Origin: Puccinellia tenuiflora
Lineage: Eukaryota; Streptophyta; Magnoliopsida; Poales; Poaceae
Length of the DNA stretch: 64,000 nt
Assembly: GCA_012064385.1 (NCBI GenBank)
Contig: QRDG01000529.1
Location: forward strand, 2,700,854-2,764,853
Direction of reading: 5' to 3'
The notes below the pieces were generated by a model, which worked only from the letters and a program-made list of their open reading frames with translations, was not told the DNA's origin and searched no databases. The position numbers and the translations under genes are program-made. This document shows, one piece after another, positions 35,805 to 48,300 of this stretch (position 1 is the first letter of the stretch; each line of letters starts with the position of its first letter).

Positions 35805-36184
35805 TCTGAAGAATTGGAACAACGACAAGTTAGTAACCAATTCAGATAGATAAGATAGACCACTTGTTTGCTTCCAGATATAGAGGTTTAAGAAGCAATA
35901 ACACCAAAGACAGATTTAGGCAACCACGGCGACATCACGTCATCGTGGCGATATCAAACGGATATAACGGACTCGAGGCATAACTGGACGGTAAGAACCC
36001 AAACCCCGAGAACCTAAACATCGACACCAAGCACAAAACAAATAGAGGTAAGAATCAGAGTAGAGCGAGTTGGATGAGAAGCAAAAGAATCCTAAGAAGA
36101 TTTTCACAACTCATTTTTAGGTTGAAAATAATTTTTACTAGACTCGACATCGACCAAAAGAAAGGGTTTCCTACAGGCAGTCCT
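35805..36184 (-). other. Element E 5' leader
   Basis: A non-coding leader between primer site and gag. Its first 150 bases (next to the LTR) match the leader kept in element B (15360-15540), a candidate packaging signal shared between autonomous and non-autonomous members. Confidence 0.6.
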
Positions 36185-36196
36185 GCTCTGATACCA
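36185..36196 (-). other. Element E primer-binding site (initiator tRNA-Met)
   Basis: TGGTATCAGAGC on the minus strand lies three bases from the 5' LTR. It is complementary to the 3' end of plant initiator methionine tRNA. The same site is at 15540-15551 in element B. Confidence 0.9.
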
Positions 36197-36199
36197 ACT

Positions 36200-39100
36200 T
36201 GTAGCGCCCCGACCCCGGAATTATACAGAGAGGCTATGAATTCGACACAACCATCAATGCATAAGACAAAGATCGGGACTTGTGGAACAGAACTGGCACA
36301 AAGCATGACTCTACGACACAAAAGTATAGCAACTCATATAACGAGAAGAATACAAATATTACAAGCAAAAGGATCACCGATCCAACAATTCATCAAGCGG
36401 AATCGAAGTAGCGTTGTCTAATACAACAAGAAGCAAATTATGGCCTAAGAGGCCTACAGATAAACATCACCCAAGCCAGCTTGTTCCACGGTCCCAAGCT
36501 GCCACCTGGGAACCCAGACTAGTAGTCGACGTCAACGAAGAACCCACCTAGCTGCTCGGTATCGTCCTCCTCTGAAACACAAAATCATAGAGGCAGCAAA
36601 GAGAGACTGAGTACGATGTACTCGCAAGTTTAGTAGGGCGATATAGGCCCCATGACTGACGGAGGCTCTAAAGCTGTTTATGTATTTCTTTTGCATAAAG
36701 CTAATTTTAATAAACCGAAATATAAAATGACACATGGCATTCGTCTACTCAGAATATTTTGATAAAGGGGTAAGAGAGTAACATTTTCATCTTCGGTTCT
36801 CGGCGAACCTACTTGCAACCAACACCACTCATCTCACACAAAGGCACTCCCTCGACTCCCCTCGAGGAAATGAACCTTTATCTCAAGTTGATTATGCAAC
36901 CTTTAGCTGCCATATCAATTAGGTTAAAAGTTATCTATGGTCTCGTATATCCGTTCCCAAGTCGTCCATAACCGCGGACACGGCTTTTCGAAAAGATTAA
37001 CCCTGCAGGGGTGTACTATTTGAAGTCGCCAGGTTTCCGCAGGAACCCCAGCTCCTTATCCATTGGTACCGTCCGGCTCACCTAGTTGGCCCTCTTCCGG
37101 GGAAGACCGGCGAGCGGGCGCGGTTAGACCTTTACATTGCATGAGACTTACTCAAGGGCCATCAGTGGCGGAAGGACAGGTTCAGCGCTCCCAGCGCCCT
37201 GCCCCACCGTCACATCCTACACACCACCATCCTCGTTTCCTTTTTCCACCAACACCACACACGCGCAAATGGAAATAGCAAACTAGAGGACCCTTGACAA
37301 GCCCCTCACAAATTATTCGGTCAAAGGGGGTTCCATATGCCCCCACCTCCGGAAGCACGCTCGATCTTGGTTCTAGAGACAAGAACTCGCACCTAGGGGC
37401 TAGAGTGAGGCAAAGCACCATCCCCGACGGCAACTCACCCAAGCCATCTTAGCATTTTAATTAAGCATCACAATTATCCACCATGCCCGAGTCATTCCAT
37501 CAACATCAACAATTATGGAATTCAACAACGGACAAACTAGTATTTCCACTAAACATTTCTAAGCATGGCTAAGCATAGCTAAGCTTATGAATATAACAAT
37601 AATTCTATCTTTATCTCGGCCAACACTTCAACCCTAGGTATCATAGGTAGGGATACATGTGATTGGCTCGGGGAAGAACATGCATTCATAGGATACTCTA
37701 ATAATTACCAAAAGAGGCATTGAACCGCATGCAATATTATGGTGGATAAAATAATTTTATAAAATCATAGGATGCTAGATGCCAAGAAGGTTAGGTTATC
37801 TCTTGCCTTGCTGCCCGGTCGTGAAGTACTGCTCGTCGGGGTAGTTAGAGAGACCCTCGACTCCGGAATCTATCGATACCCAAAGAAAATACAAAGCACA
37901 CATAAATCACACGATCACAAGGTGCAATGATCAATCACATGATGACATGACAAGTTGATGCATTGATATTATCATTTAAATTATTTAACAATTTAAATGG
38001 AGTTCCAAATAATTAGTGCAATTATTTGGACACAACTCCATATTTATCTTAGTGACCACAATTCTTTATAAATTATCAAATTATTAGAGAAGTGGCTCAA
38101 TATGCATGAACATGACATGAAACGGGTAGGGTTAGTCATTCCGATCATTTTGGTACTTTATTTGTAATTTTCGGAGCACCGATGAATAAATGGCAATTTG
38201 ATTAAATAAATAAATTTAGTTCTTTTAATCAAATTATGAATATCATCAAATAAATATTTGTGATCATGAATTGATATTAGCATGGTTTAATAGCATTTGA
38301 CATGTTGATCACTTTGATAGTTGATTCATAAATTTTGGATCAATATTCATCGAAATGTGATTTTTCCCACGTTAGGTAATAAATATGCCATGCTAGGGTT
38401 TTCCCAAATTAAAGGGAAAATATTTTTTACTCAAGAGGTCAAGCCAAAGTCACCAATAGGTAGATAACATTTTGCTGAGCGATTTGATATTTCATTTGCA
38501 ATTTTTAGAGCCATATTTAAAAAGATATCACATTTCTAAACTCAGTTTATTTCACAAAAGGAAAAACCCTGTGCAGACAGGCCGGCCTTGTGCCGGCCAG
38601 GCCGGGCTGCAGGCCGGGTGGGTGCCCGAGTGCACCGGCCCAGAGCCGGCCAGGCTGGGCGTGCAGGCCGGGGCACTGGCCGAAGAGGCCGGCCTCGTGC
38701 CGGCCCAAGCCAGACTTGCAGGCCGGGCACCTGCCCGAGGCCTCCGGCCTCCGGCCGGCCCAAACCTCGGCCAGGCCGGGACACGGCGCGGTGACGCCAG
38801 CGGCACGGCGGTGGTCGACGGCGACCAAACCGACGGCGAGGAGAGGGAGAAGGGCGCTGGAATGGCTAGCAAGGACGCACGGCTCACCTTAGGTACGCAC
38901 GGGAGGACGACGACGGCGCGGAGGGGCGGAGTCGCCGGGAATCGGCCGGCGAGCGGCTCGGCCGAGGCGGGATGTCGATGACGGAATCGTCGATTCCCGA
39001 CCACCCCGGCTCGATTCCGTGGCCTGGAAGGACGGTGAGGATGCGGTGGAGCGAGCGCCGGCCTTCAGTCGACCTTGTGCGCACGGATACGACGGCGGCG

Positions 39101-39984
39101 AGCTCGAACCCCACGGCGGCAAGGAGGAGCTCGGGTGGGGAGAAAGAATCGCTCGATCCGGAGAGAAAGGAGAGGAACGGAGAGAGAAGAAGAAGGGGGG
39201 CAGGTGAGCGTCTTCGACGTGGCCCTTGACCACCAGGGGGCAGCGGCAGGGCGGCATGGGCATCGCCGACGCGGCGGCATGGCGCCAGTGGAGCTGGCCA
39301 CCGTGGAGGAGAGAGGGAAAGGAATTTACGAAGAGGTCCCTGGAATTTTTGAAATACTTGCAAACAAGCCCAGCAGTAGGGTTCATCCAATTAATTAGGG
39401 CACCAGGATATTTTCTAAAATTCCAGAAAAATTTATATAGGCTATAATTAACTCTCAGAAGCACCACAAAAATTTGTGAGGGCAAATAAATTAATTTGAC
39501 CAACATTTGTTCATAGCTTTTAAAATAGGGTAAAAGGGAGCAATTTCCAAAATGCATTTAAATGGGGCATTTATACAATTCCAAAAATATTGAAAATTTT
39601 CATGGAAGCTCTCCCAACAATATTGAGACTCCCCATGATTTTACTTTGAATTTTTGGAAGTTCTAACTTGGTCCCAAAAATAGGAATTGAATTCAGCCGA
39701 TTTTGATCTCTCATGTCATTTCTTATTTACCCAATCTTTGGAATTGAGAAATGATTTCAAAAGGTGAACCTGGAACTTCCTATACCATTTGGGAGTCCAA
39801 GCATGATTTGTTTTGACAGTTGAGCATTTGCATTGGTTAGATGTGGGGAAGTTTGACTCCCCATTTAATTTGTTGCCAAGTGAAGATTGAAAAGGCAAAA
39901 TGCATATGGATGCAATGATGCAAACATGGAAACAAAAGTGGAAAAATTCTTCGTATTTTTCGTTACCAAGTTAGGGCTGTTACA
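36200..39984 (-). repeat. Element E 5' LTR
   Basis: A 3785-bp copy of 27568-31352. Differences noticed include AACTGGCAC for AACTTGCAC near 36295, one C fewer near 36512, one T more near 38430, one C fewer near 38650, and CTTTGG for CTTAGG near 39738. GGCCGG array at 38577-38785. Confidence 0.93.
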
Positions 39985-39989
39985 CTTGC

Positions 39990-41620
39990 CTCCTAGGTCA
40001 ATCAACTCTTGGGAGCAATTGAAGGCGGCTTTTATTCAGAACTTCCAGGGCACATGCAAAAAGCTCAGCACCATCGAGGACCTGGAGCGGTGTGTCCAGA
40101 GGAAGGGCGAGTCAGCAAGGCACTGGATGAAGCGAGTCTCAGAGATCATTAACTCCTCACAAGGACTCCCACCAGTTTCAGTGTTAATGGCGATGGAGAG
40201 AAATTGCAGTTACAATCCCTTGAGTTGGAAGCTAGGTCGTATGAAGGAGAGCCTGAATCAAGGTATTCCCCTTACGATTGGTGAGATCATGGCGGGTGCT
40301 AATAAGCACGCTGCCACAGACAAAACAAAGGATCAGGAGGAAGGGACTAAAGGACAAGGTGGCAACGGTCAGAGTCAGAACCAGAATCAAAACCAGAACC
40401 AAGGAGGTGGCAAGCGGCCGTATGGAGACAACTCTGACCTAGTGGCCAACACAAACACTGGAGTCAGACGCAAGGACAATAATTCTGGTGGATACCAAGG
40501 CCGCACTCCAAGCACAGAGGAGGTCTTGAGAATTCCATGCCCTAAACATGCCAAGAATGGTAGATGCGGTCATACCTTGGGACAGTGCGTAGATTTGCAG
40601 CGCGCCAGGTTCCAAGGGCCAGGAGGAGGTAACAACAATGGTGGATATAGAGGAAACAATGGAGCCGGAGGACCCGGCAATAACGGTGGAGGAGCCGGCA
40701 ATAATCCAAACCAACCTCAAGGAGGAGGTAACCAGCAGGGCGGGTTCCAGCAGAACCCGAAGCAGCTCCATGATGGCAATGGTCAGTATTATGTCACAAC
40801 TCGGCAGCAAAACCCGAGTCGTGGCAGCTACCATGTCTTCACAACTAGTACGTCCAAACGTTCCAAGAAGTTGAAAGTTAGAGCAGTTAATGCAGTAGAG
40901 CCGGCCCTTCCACAGTGGCTCAGGTGGTCAGAGCAAACCATCACATGGAGTCGGGCAGATCATCCTCCAAGAGTCGACGACCCAGGGCAGCTAGCCTTGG
41001 TAGTGGCACCCCAAGTTGGGGGCTATACATTGAACAAAGTGCTTATGGATGGTGGAAGTAGTATCAACATCTTATATTATGACACATTCAAGAGGATGCA
41101 GCTGCAAGATAGACAGCTAATTCCAACAGAGACAGTGTTCCATGGGATAGTACCAGGGAAGTCGGCCAAACCCATTGGTAAGATTTATCTTGAGGTTGCT
41201 TTTGGCACAGTGGAGAATTTTCGTTCAGAGATTATGCCCTTTGAGGTAGTGGATCTTAAGAGTCCATATCATGCTCTTTTTGGTCGACCTGCATATTTTA
41301 AGTTTATGGCCAGACCATGCTATATCTACTTGAAGCTCAAGATGCCAGGTCCAGCAGGAGTCATTACAGTTAATGGCAGCAGACAGATGGCATTGGAGTG
41401 TGAGTTAGGTGATGCAGCTATGGCTGAGACAGCTTGTGCTCAAGAGGAGCTAAAGTTTTACAAGGCAAACGTGGACCCGGAGGACAACTCGGTCCTTAAG
41501 AAACCGGCCACAGAGGAGAAGATGAAATTCAAATCAGCTCAAGACACAAAGCAAGTCGACTTTACCCCTGGTGATTCTTCCAAGCAGTTCACCATTGGGG
41601 CACACCTCTCTGATAAATAG
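39990..41620 (+). CDS. gag-PR: Element D gag carboxy-terminal part and aspartic protease
   Basis: With element E and one CTTGC copy removed, the frame reads on as LPPRSINSWEQLKAAFIQNF, the usual second half of a Gypsy gag core. A Q/N/G-rich basic linker follows. The cysteine-histidine cluster CPKHAKNGRCGH...QC (about 40538-40590) stands in place of a classical knuckle. The protease has its active-site motif LMDGGSSINIL at about 41045-41077 (DGG rather than DSG/DTG, as usual in this lineage) and ends in a HALFGRPA flap region. The frame stops at TAG 41618-41620. The sequence after the stop continues in the same frame with ESALVEFIRENRDVFAW, a normal RT leader, so the stop looks like a CAG to TAG change. 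Confidence 0.85.
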
Positions 41621-44600
41621 GAAAGCGCGCTCGTCGAGTTCATCCGTGAGAACCGGGACGTCTTTGCATGGAAGCCATCTGACATGCCAGGAGTCCCGAG
41701 AGAACTCGCCGAGCACAGCTTACATGTTAACCCTAATGCAAGACCAGTCAAGCAGGGTCTGCGCAAGTTTCATGATGACAGGAGGAAAGCCATAGGAGAA
41801 GAGGTGGCTCGGCTCCTCGCAGCCGAGTTCATCAAGGAGGTCTTTCACCCAGAGTGGGTGGCCAATCCAGTGTTAGTACCAAAGAAAACAGGAGAGTTGC
41901 GTATGTGCATTGACTTCACGGGCCTAAACAAGCACTGCCCTAAGGACCCGTTTGCACTACCTCGCATAGACCAGATCATTGACTCCACAGCGGGGTCAGA
42001 GTTGCTTTGTTTCTTGGATGCATATTCAGGGTACCATCAGATCAGACTCAACATAGAGGATGAGCTGAAGACATCTTTTATTACACCCTTTGGAGCATTT
42101 TGCTACACAACAATGCCCTTTGGACTCAAGAACGCAGGAGCTACATATCAGAGATGTATTCAAAATTGTTTCAAGAAACAGATTGGAAGGAATATTCACG
42201 CTTATGTGGATGATGTAGTTGTCAAGTCTCAGAAAGCCGACTCTCTGATAGCAGACCTGACAGAAACGTTTGAGAACCTACGCAAGTACAAGATGAAGCT
42301 CAACCCGACCAAGTGTGTTTTTGGAGTCCCTGCGGGTAAACTCCTAGGCTTCATCGTTTCAGAGAGAGGCATTGAGGCAAATCCAGAGAAAATCAAGGCT
42401 ATCCATAACTTGCAGAAGCCGACTTGTCTGAAGGACGTTCAAAAGCTTACTGGATGTGTGGCAGCTCTAAGCAGGTTTATTTCAAGACTCGGGGAGAAGG
42501 CGGGTCCTCTCTACCGACTCCTGAAGAAGTCAGATAAATTCCTATGGGATGAAGAAGCTGACCGTGCTTTTGAGGAGTTGAAGAAAACTTTGTCAACAGC
42601 ACCAGTGCTTGCAGCTCCTACAGATAAGGAGCCCATGCTATTATATGTAGCTGCCAACGAGAGGGTTGTCAGTGCAGTAGTAGTTGTGGAACGTGCAGAG
42701 GAAGGAAAGGAGTACCCAGTGCAGAGACCTGTCTACTACATCAGTGAAGTCCTCACAGAGTCAAAGCAAAGGTACCCACAGTGGCAGAAGCTGGTCTATG
42801 GAGTTTTTCTTGCAAGTAGGAAACTCAAGCATTATTTCCAAGAGCATCCAATTAAGGTGGTGAGTTCAGCACCGCTAGCAGATATTATACGCAACAGAGA
42901 GGCAACAGGGCGAGTCGCCAAGTGGGCAATTGAGTTGGGTCCTTATCATATCACATATGAGCCAAGGACAGCGATCAAATCTCAAGCTTTGGTTGATTTT
43001 GTCAATGATTGGACAGATTTTACATCTTCACCAAGTACCCCTTGCACCAAGTATTGGACAATGCACTTTGATGGGTCCAGACAGTTAGAAGGCTCAGGAG
43101 CCGGCGTGGTGTTAACATCGCCTAAGGGAGATAAGTTAGCATACGTCCTTCAGTTACACTTTGATTGTACCAACAACATGGCCGAGTATGAGGCTTTGCT
43201 ACATGGCCTGCGTTTGGCCAAGGAGATGAACATCAAGCGTATCAGGTGCTTTGGAGACTCGGATCTCGTAGCTCAGCAAGTGTCTGGAACTTGGGACTCA
43301 AAGGATGCAAACATGGCGGCTTATAGAAGAGCAGTCGAACAGATAGCCGGGTTCTTTTCTGGTTATCAAGTGGAGCATATTGACAGGCGCAAGAACGAGG
43401 CTGCTGATGCGTTATCACGACTCGGCTCTCGTCGAGAGAAAGTACCACCAAATGTGTTCTTGGATGAACTCCATCACCCTTCAGTCAAGTTGCCCTCAGA
43501 GGAGGAGTTAGCTTTTCCAGACCCAGAGTCGGCACTTGTTGCAGCAGTACGAGCAATCCCAACGTGGACAGAGCCCTACCTAGCATATCTCCTGCGGGGT
43601 GAACTCCCAAAGGATGAAGTCAAGCGAAAGCAACTCATCAGGCGATGCAAGTCCTACACAGTCATTGATGGCGAGTTATACAGAAGAAGCGTTACTGGAG
43701 TCTACCAGAGATGTGTGTCTCCAGAGGAGGGCAAGCAAATATTGCAAGAGATTCATGCAGGAGATTGTGGTCATCATGCATCCACTAGATCCTTGGTGTC
43801 AAAAGCTTTCAGACACGGGTTCTTTTGGTTGACAGCACATTTGGATGCAGAGAGGATAGTTCGAGTCTGTGATGGATGTCAAAGGTACGCAAGGCAAGAC
43901 CACGTGCCAGCTCAAGAACTCAGAACCATCCCTATCACTTGGCCGTTTGCAGTTTGGGGACTCGACATGGTGGGCCCTTTCTCAAAGTCGCCTTGTCAGA
44001 AGACCCATCTGCTAGTAGCAGTTGACAAGTTCACCAAGTGGGTGGAAGTGGAACCCGTCAGCAGAGTCGACGGTGCATCAGCTGTGAGATTCTTCAAAAA
44101 GATAGCAACACGTTTTGGGTATCCTCACAGTATCATTACAGACAATGGAACCAACTTATCAGTTGGGAGATGGCCAAGTTTTGTGGTGAGAACAACATCA
44201 GACTCGACCTAGCCTCAGTGGCACACCCACAGTCCAATGGACAAGCAGAGAGGGCAAATCAGGAGTTGCTGAAGGGAATTAAGCCTCGGCTCCGAGTCCC
44301 TTTGCTAAGAGCCGCCGGGTCTTGGGTTGAGGAGTTACCAGCAGTACTTTGGAGCATCAGGACGACTCCTAACAGATCCACTGGCTTCACACCTTTCTTC
44401 ATGGTGTATGGAGCAGAAGCTGTCTTGCCAAGCGACTTGTTACATGACTCGCCACGAGTCGCCAATTACGTTGAGACAGAAAACGAACTCGCCCGCCAGG
44501 ACTCGGTCGATGCACTTGAGGAAGCAAGGGAGTTAGCCCTTGAGAGATCAGCAGTTTATCAGCAGGACTTGCGGCGATATCACGCACGCAGAGTCAAGAC

Positions 44601-44850
44601 CCGGACTTTCCAGGAAGGAGACTTAGTGCTTCGCCTTGTCCAGAATAAGGAAGGGATGCACAAGTTATCTCCACCATGGGAAGGACCGTTCATCATAAGC
44701 AAGAATCTGAACAACGGGTCGTACTATCTAATGGATGTGCGAGAGCCGGCAAGTGTAGGCAAAGGAGCTGATACAGCTCATACTCTAGATCCTTATGCAG
44801 AGGCAAAGAGGCCTTGGAACATAGCCCAGTTACGTCCATATTATACTTAA
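41621..44850 (+). pseudogene. pol: Element D pol: reverse transcriptase, dual RNase H, integrase (one frameshift)
   Basis: RT carries the catalytic YVDD at 42203-42214. A degenerate Gypsy RNase H or tether follows (about 42600-43020, without a clear DAS motif). Next is an extra RNase H of archaeal/plant type: FDGS at 43068, AEYEALL near 43180, GDSDLVAQQ near 43253, and DALSRL near 43407. Integrase has the zinc finger HAGDCGHH...CDGCQ (43755-43890) and catalytic residues in GLDMVG, ITDNG and AERANQE. The frame shifts by one base at 44159-44167, between the second and third catalytic acids of integrase. Both sides are otherwise intact, ending at TAA 44850. The dual RNase H identifies the Tat lineage. 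A single missing base could be mutation or a consensus error. Confidence 0.87.
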
Positions 44851-45397
44851 GTTGTAATAGTTTTATGAGTTGCAAGGCAAAGAGCCCAGTGAGCCATGCC
44901 TAGATGTAATCGAATTATTATGATCAAATGAAATAAAGCCGGCTTTTGTGAACATGAGTCCTTTAGTCGAGTCACCCAGTGAGTGCGCTTTGTTCTTTAA
45001 ATTTTGATCATCGGGTTCTTGGGGGCTTGCTTTTCAGTGAAAAAAGTTAAGCTTAAACTCTTGTACCCGGCACAGTAGCCAAATTTTCCTAGTTTTTCTC
45101 GCTGGTAAGTCAGATGCATCCTGCACAATATGATCTATCTACAGGCATGACTTGTTTCTCTCTCTTATGGATCCTAAGGAACATATGAGTTAAGAACCTG
45201 TCAGCACAAACTGTAAGAGAAGTCATGCAGGGCCTACTTATTCATCAGTGAAAAATTAGACGGGTTATAAGAACCAAGCCGATTGGCACAAATTCAAAAT
45301 AGCTAACAAGCTAAATAGTTTAAAGCACCAATAGTGCATCATTACAACCCAACATAGCTAACTAGCTACATAGTTTGAAACCATCAGAATCACATCA
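44851..45397. other. Element D spacer between convergent pol and antisense gene
   Basis: About 550 bp with no open frame. It holds TTCTTGGGGGCTTGC near 45017, resembling the PPT-like words further on. The two genes end tail to tail across this spacer. Confidence 0.6.
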
Positions 45398-48300
45398 TTA
45401 CAAACTAGAATCATCTAGAGAATTGTCTTTAACAGGAGCTGAGTCCTTGACTGGAGCTGTGGAGTCCTTAGCTGGAGACTTGTCTTTCGCCTGTGCAGCA
45501 GAGGTGGAAGTCGACTTTGCAGGGGATTTCGTGGCAACTTTCTTCATCTGAAAGCCAGTTCCCCTCGGGTTCTTCATGTGCTTGCTCAACTCCTCTTGAA
45601 CTTGGGAGCCGCCAGTTGCGACTCTTGAGGGAGTGGGCGCAGCAGGAGTCTTTAGCGTGGGCTCTGCACCAGTCGAGTCGCCAGTCCCAGGAGCCGCTAG
45701 AGTGGAAGAGCTTGGCACAGTTGATGGGGCACCAGCCATGTCCTGTGAGGGACGCCCAAAGTTTACGATTGGAGGAACTCCTGGATTAACCCTCTTGTTC
45801 TCCAAGTCATAGTGATGAACCCATACCTCCGGGTCCATCTTATTGGCGATCTCGCAGGCGTAAGGTCGCACTAGCTTCTCCTCAGCCTTGAAGTCATCTT
45901 GGGTGAAGGGTTTGCCATCTTCATGCTGTTCAGGCTTCCCCATAGTGAGCATTGCTGGTTCCAGAACGGTTGGGTAGTAGCTGTGTGCCAGTGCAAGTAT
46001 CCTTATGGCAGATCTCCTCATGGCAGATTGTTTCCACAAGTGCATATACCCTGGAGCTCTGGACAACTCATCAACCAACCGTTCAGGCTCCTTCGGGTAC
46101 TTGCCCTTGGAGTTAAGATATTTTACCACAGAGCGAGCACCCTCCTGCAGCCCATGGCAGTGGTCTAGCATGGCATGGAGTTGTTGGCTAGTGGGCAGCT
46201 TGAGTTTTGGGGAGTCAGCCCCTGCAAAGCAAGAGAAGTCAACAGCCATAAGTAGCTGAGTTCTTTGTATCAAGCTAAAAGAGGGCGAGTGCAGTAACTT
46301 ACCAAAGATATGATGGCACATAGCCTTAATTCCCTTTTGGCATACGTCCAAGACGGCTCTCAGATCAGTGTGTGCCTTTTGGGCGGCCTTCTTTGCTTCA
46401 GCCGACTCCTTCTTCACCTTTGCTAGCTCAGCATCTAGGACTTGTAAGTCTTTCTCCAGTTGGAGGGAATGCTGTTTCTCAGATTCAGCAGATTTGGCAC
46501 TGGAAGCTGCTTGGTCTTCCAATTTTTTCATGTCTCTCTTCATCTTGGAGACAACAGTCTGAAAAAGCAGAAGTCAGGAAAAACAGAAGTCAGCAACGTA
46601 CAAGTCGACAATCGACAAGTCAGAAAAGTGCAAGTCAGATTTTTACAAGTCAAATTCTATAACTCATGAGCTCCAAGTCGTCACAAGTTAACAACTTGGC
46701 ACTTGGGGGCTACTCAGGAGTCAGATTTTTTCCAGACACACAAGTCATAAGAAGAAGAGTCGCAGCTCCAAGTCGTCACAAGATAACAACTTGGCGCTTG
46801 GGGGCTACTCGCAGAACAGAAATTCTTCTTCAAGTAAGGTATCAGTAAATTACGTATGTTGGTAGCTCCAAGTCGTCGCAAGCTGACAACTCGGCGCTTG
46901 GGGGCTACTCGCGCAGAAATTTTTGGTCTAAGGACCCGACAGACAGTAAATTAGCAGCCCCGAGTCCTAGTAGAGCTAAGGACTCAGGTCTTGGGGGCTA
47001 CAGTATGCAAGTTTTTTCTACATAGCAAGTGATTTGAGTTCAGGATGAAGCACCTATCTTAGCTCCAAGTCACCAAAGATAAGGTGCTTGGGGGCTACTG
47101 TAATAGGAGACTAATGGAGAGAGCATAAAGAGCACAAGTTAGAATACTTACGTTATGAATCATCTCAAGGGCTCTGAGGGCTACTTGCTCCTCATCCTTC
47201 AGCTTGGAGGATTGATCATTCAGTTCTATGGCCTCAATATAGGCCTCGTTGAAGGATTTATTGTCAGATATCCGGAGCCGGCTGTAGTCAGTTGAGGATT
47301 TTGCTGGCTCGGTGTTCAGCTGAGAAGTGGGAGCCGCTTTTTCTTGACTCGGAGGCATCTGAATCGTAGTAGTTGGAGTCCCACCCCCAGAGGAGGATGG
47401 GATCACCACAGGAGTCTCCAACCGAGTCTTTGGAGCGGACTCGGGAACAGGGGGAGTCCCAGTGGTTGTTGCACCAGCAGATGCGGGAGTCGTAGGAGCG
47501 GTCTTTGTACTCGTCGTCTGAGAAGTCGACGGCGGTACAGCTCCTCGGCTGGAAGTCACATCGGCCATGCCTGGTAGCTTGGAGACCTTGGCGCAGGGCC
47601 GGGCTCTGAGACAGGACAGATTAAAAGTCAGATATTGATTAAAGGTAAATACAGATGTCATGCTAGTAAAGATAAAGGAGAAAAGTCATACCCAACATTT
47701 GTCTCAAGATCCAAAGAGGCTTGAGAGTCAGAAGAGAAGATTGACATTCCTGACACATAGGAGTCAGCTTTCTCAGGAGGAGAGATCGACTTCCTCTGGT
47801 GTGATACAGGTAGAGGCGGAGGAGTCTCTGCAGGGCCACTTGAGCGCAGTTTCCTTTTCTTGGCAGCAAGGACTTGCGCAGGAATTTCTTCAGGCTCGCT
47901 GGAGGAGCTGCTAGATTTTCGGACTCGTGAGGCACGTACCTTAGGCATAGCAGCCCGGGACCCATTTTTCGGAACTGGAGGAGTCGGGGAGCGACTCTTG
48001 ACATCTGATGACTCCTCAGATGGAGTTGGTTGGGCTCCTGCAGGACTTGATTCAGCGCGCTCTTCGTCAGCATACTGTGCTTCAGAGGAGGACTCCTCCT
48101 CAATGACATTGACAGTGGGAGCCTCAGGCGAGGACTCTTCATCTTCATTCTCTTCACCAGCGGCAGTAGCCTCTTTAGAGGACTCCTCGCTGGCCTCTTC
48201 TTCTTCAACAATCTCTGCAGCAGCAGAGGTGCTCCCTTTGCCCTTGTCAGTTTCAAGGGCCGACTTCCAGAAGGAGTCGGTAAGCTGCAGAGAGGAAACA

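Larger units (their letters stand above)
27568..39984 (-). mobile_element. Element E: full-length Tekay-type chromovirus (Gypsy)
   Basis: Flanked by the exact duplication CTTGC (27563-27567 and 39985-39989) in the gag gene of element D. Both LTRs are 3785 bp. By eye they differ at about nine substitutions and four single-base indels, which implies a very recent insertion. In minus orientation: 5' LTR, initiator-Met primer site (36196-36185), about 380-base leader, one uninterrupted gag-pol frame with a chromodomain-like end, purine tract (31368-31353), 3' LTR. All parts needed for autonomy are visible. It belongs to the same family as element B at the outside of the nest. Confidence 0.94.

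Noticed and set aside
36185..36196. Possible tRNA-Met gene
   Set aside because: Only the 12 bases complementary to the tRNA 3' end are present, next to an LTR; it is a primer-binding site.
39887..39984. Apparent start of the second D gag frame inside the E LTR
   Set aside because: The frame is merely open across the LTR end; the gene joins 27567 to 39990 when element E is removed.
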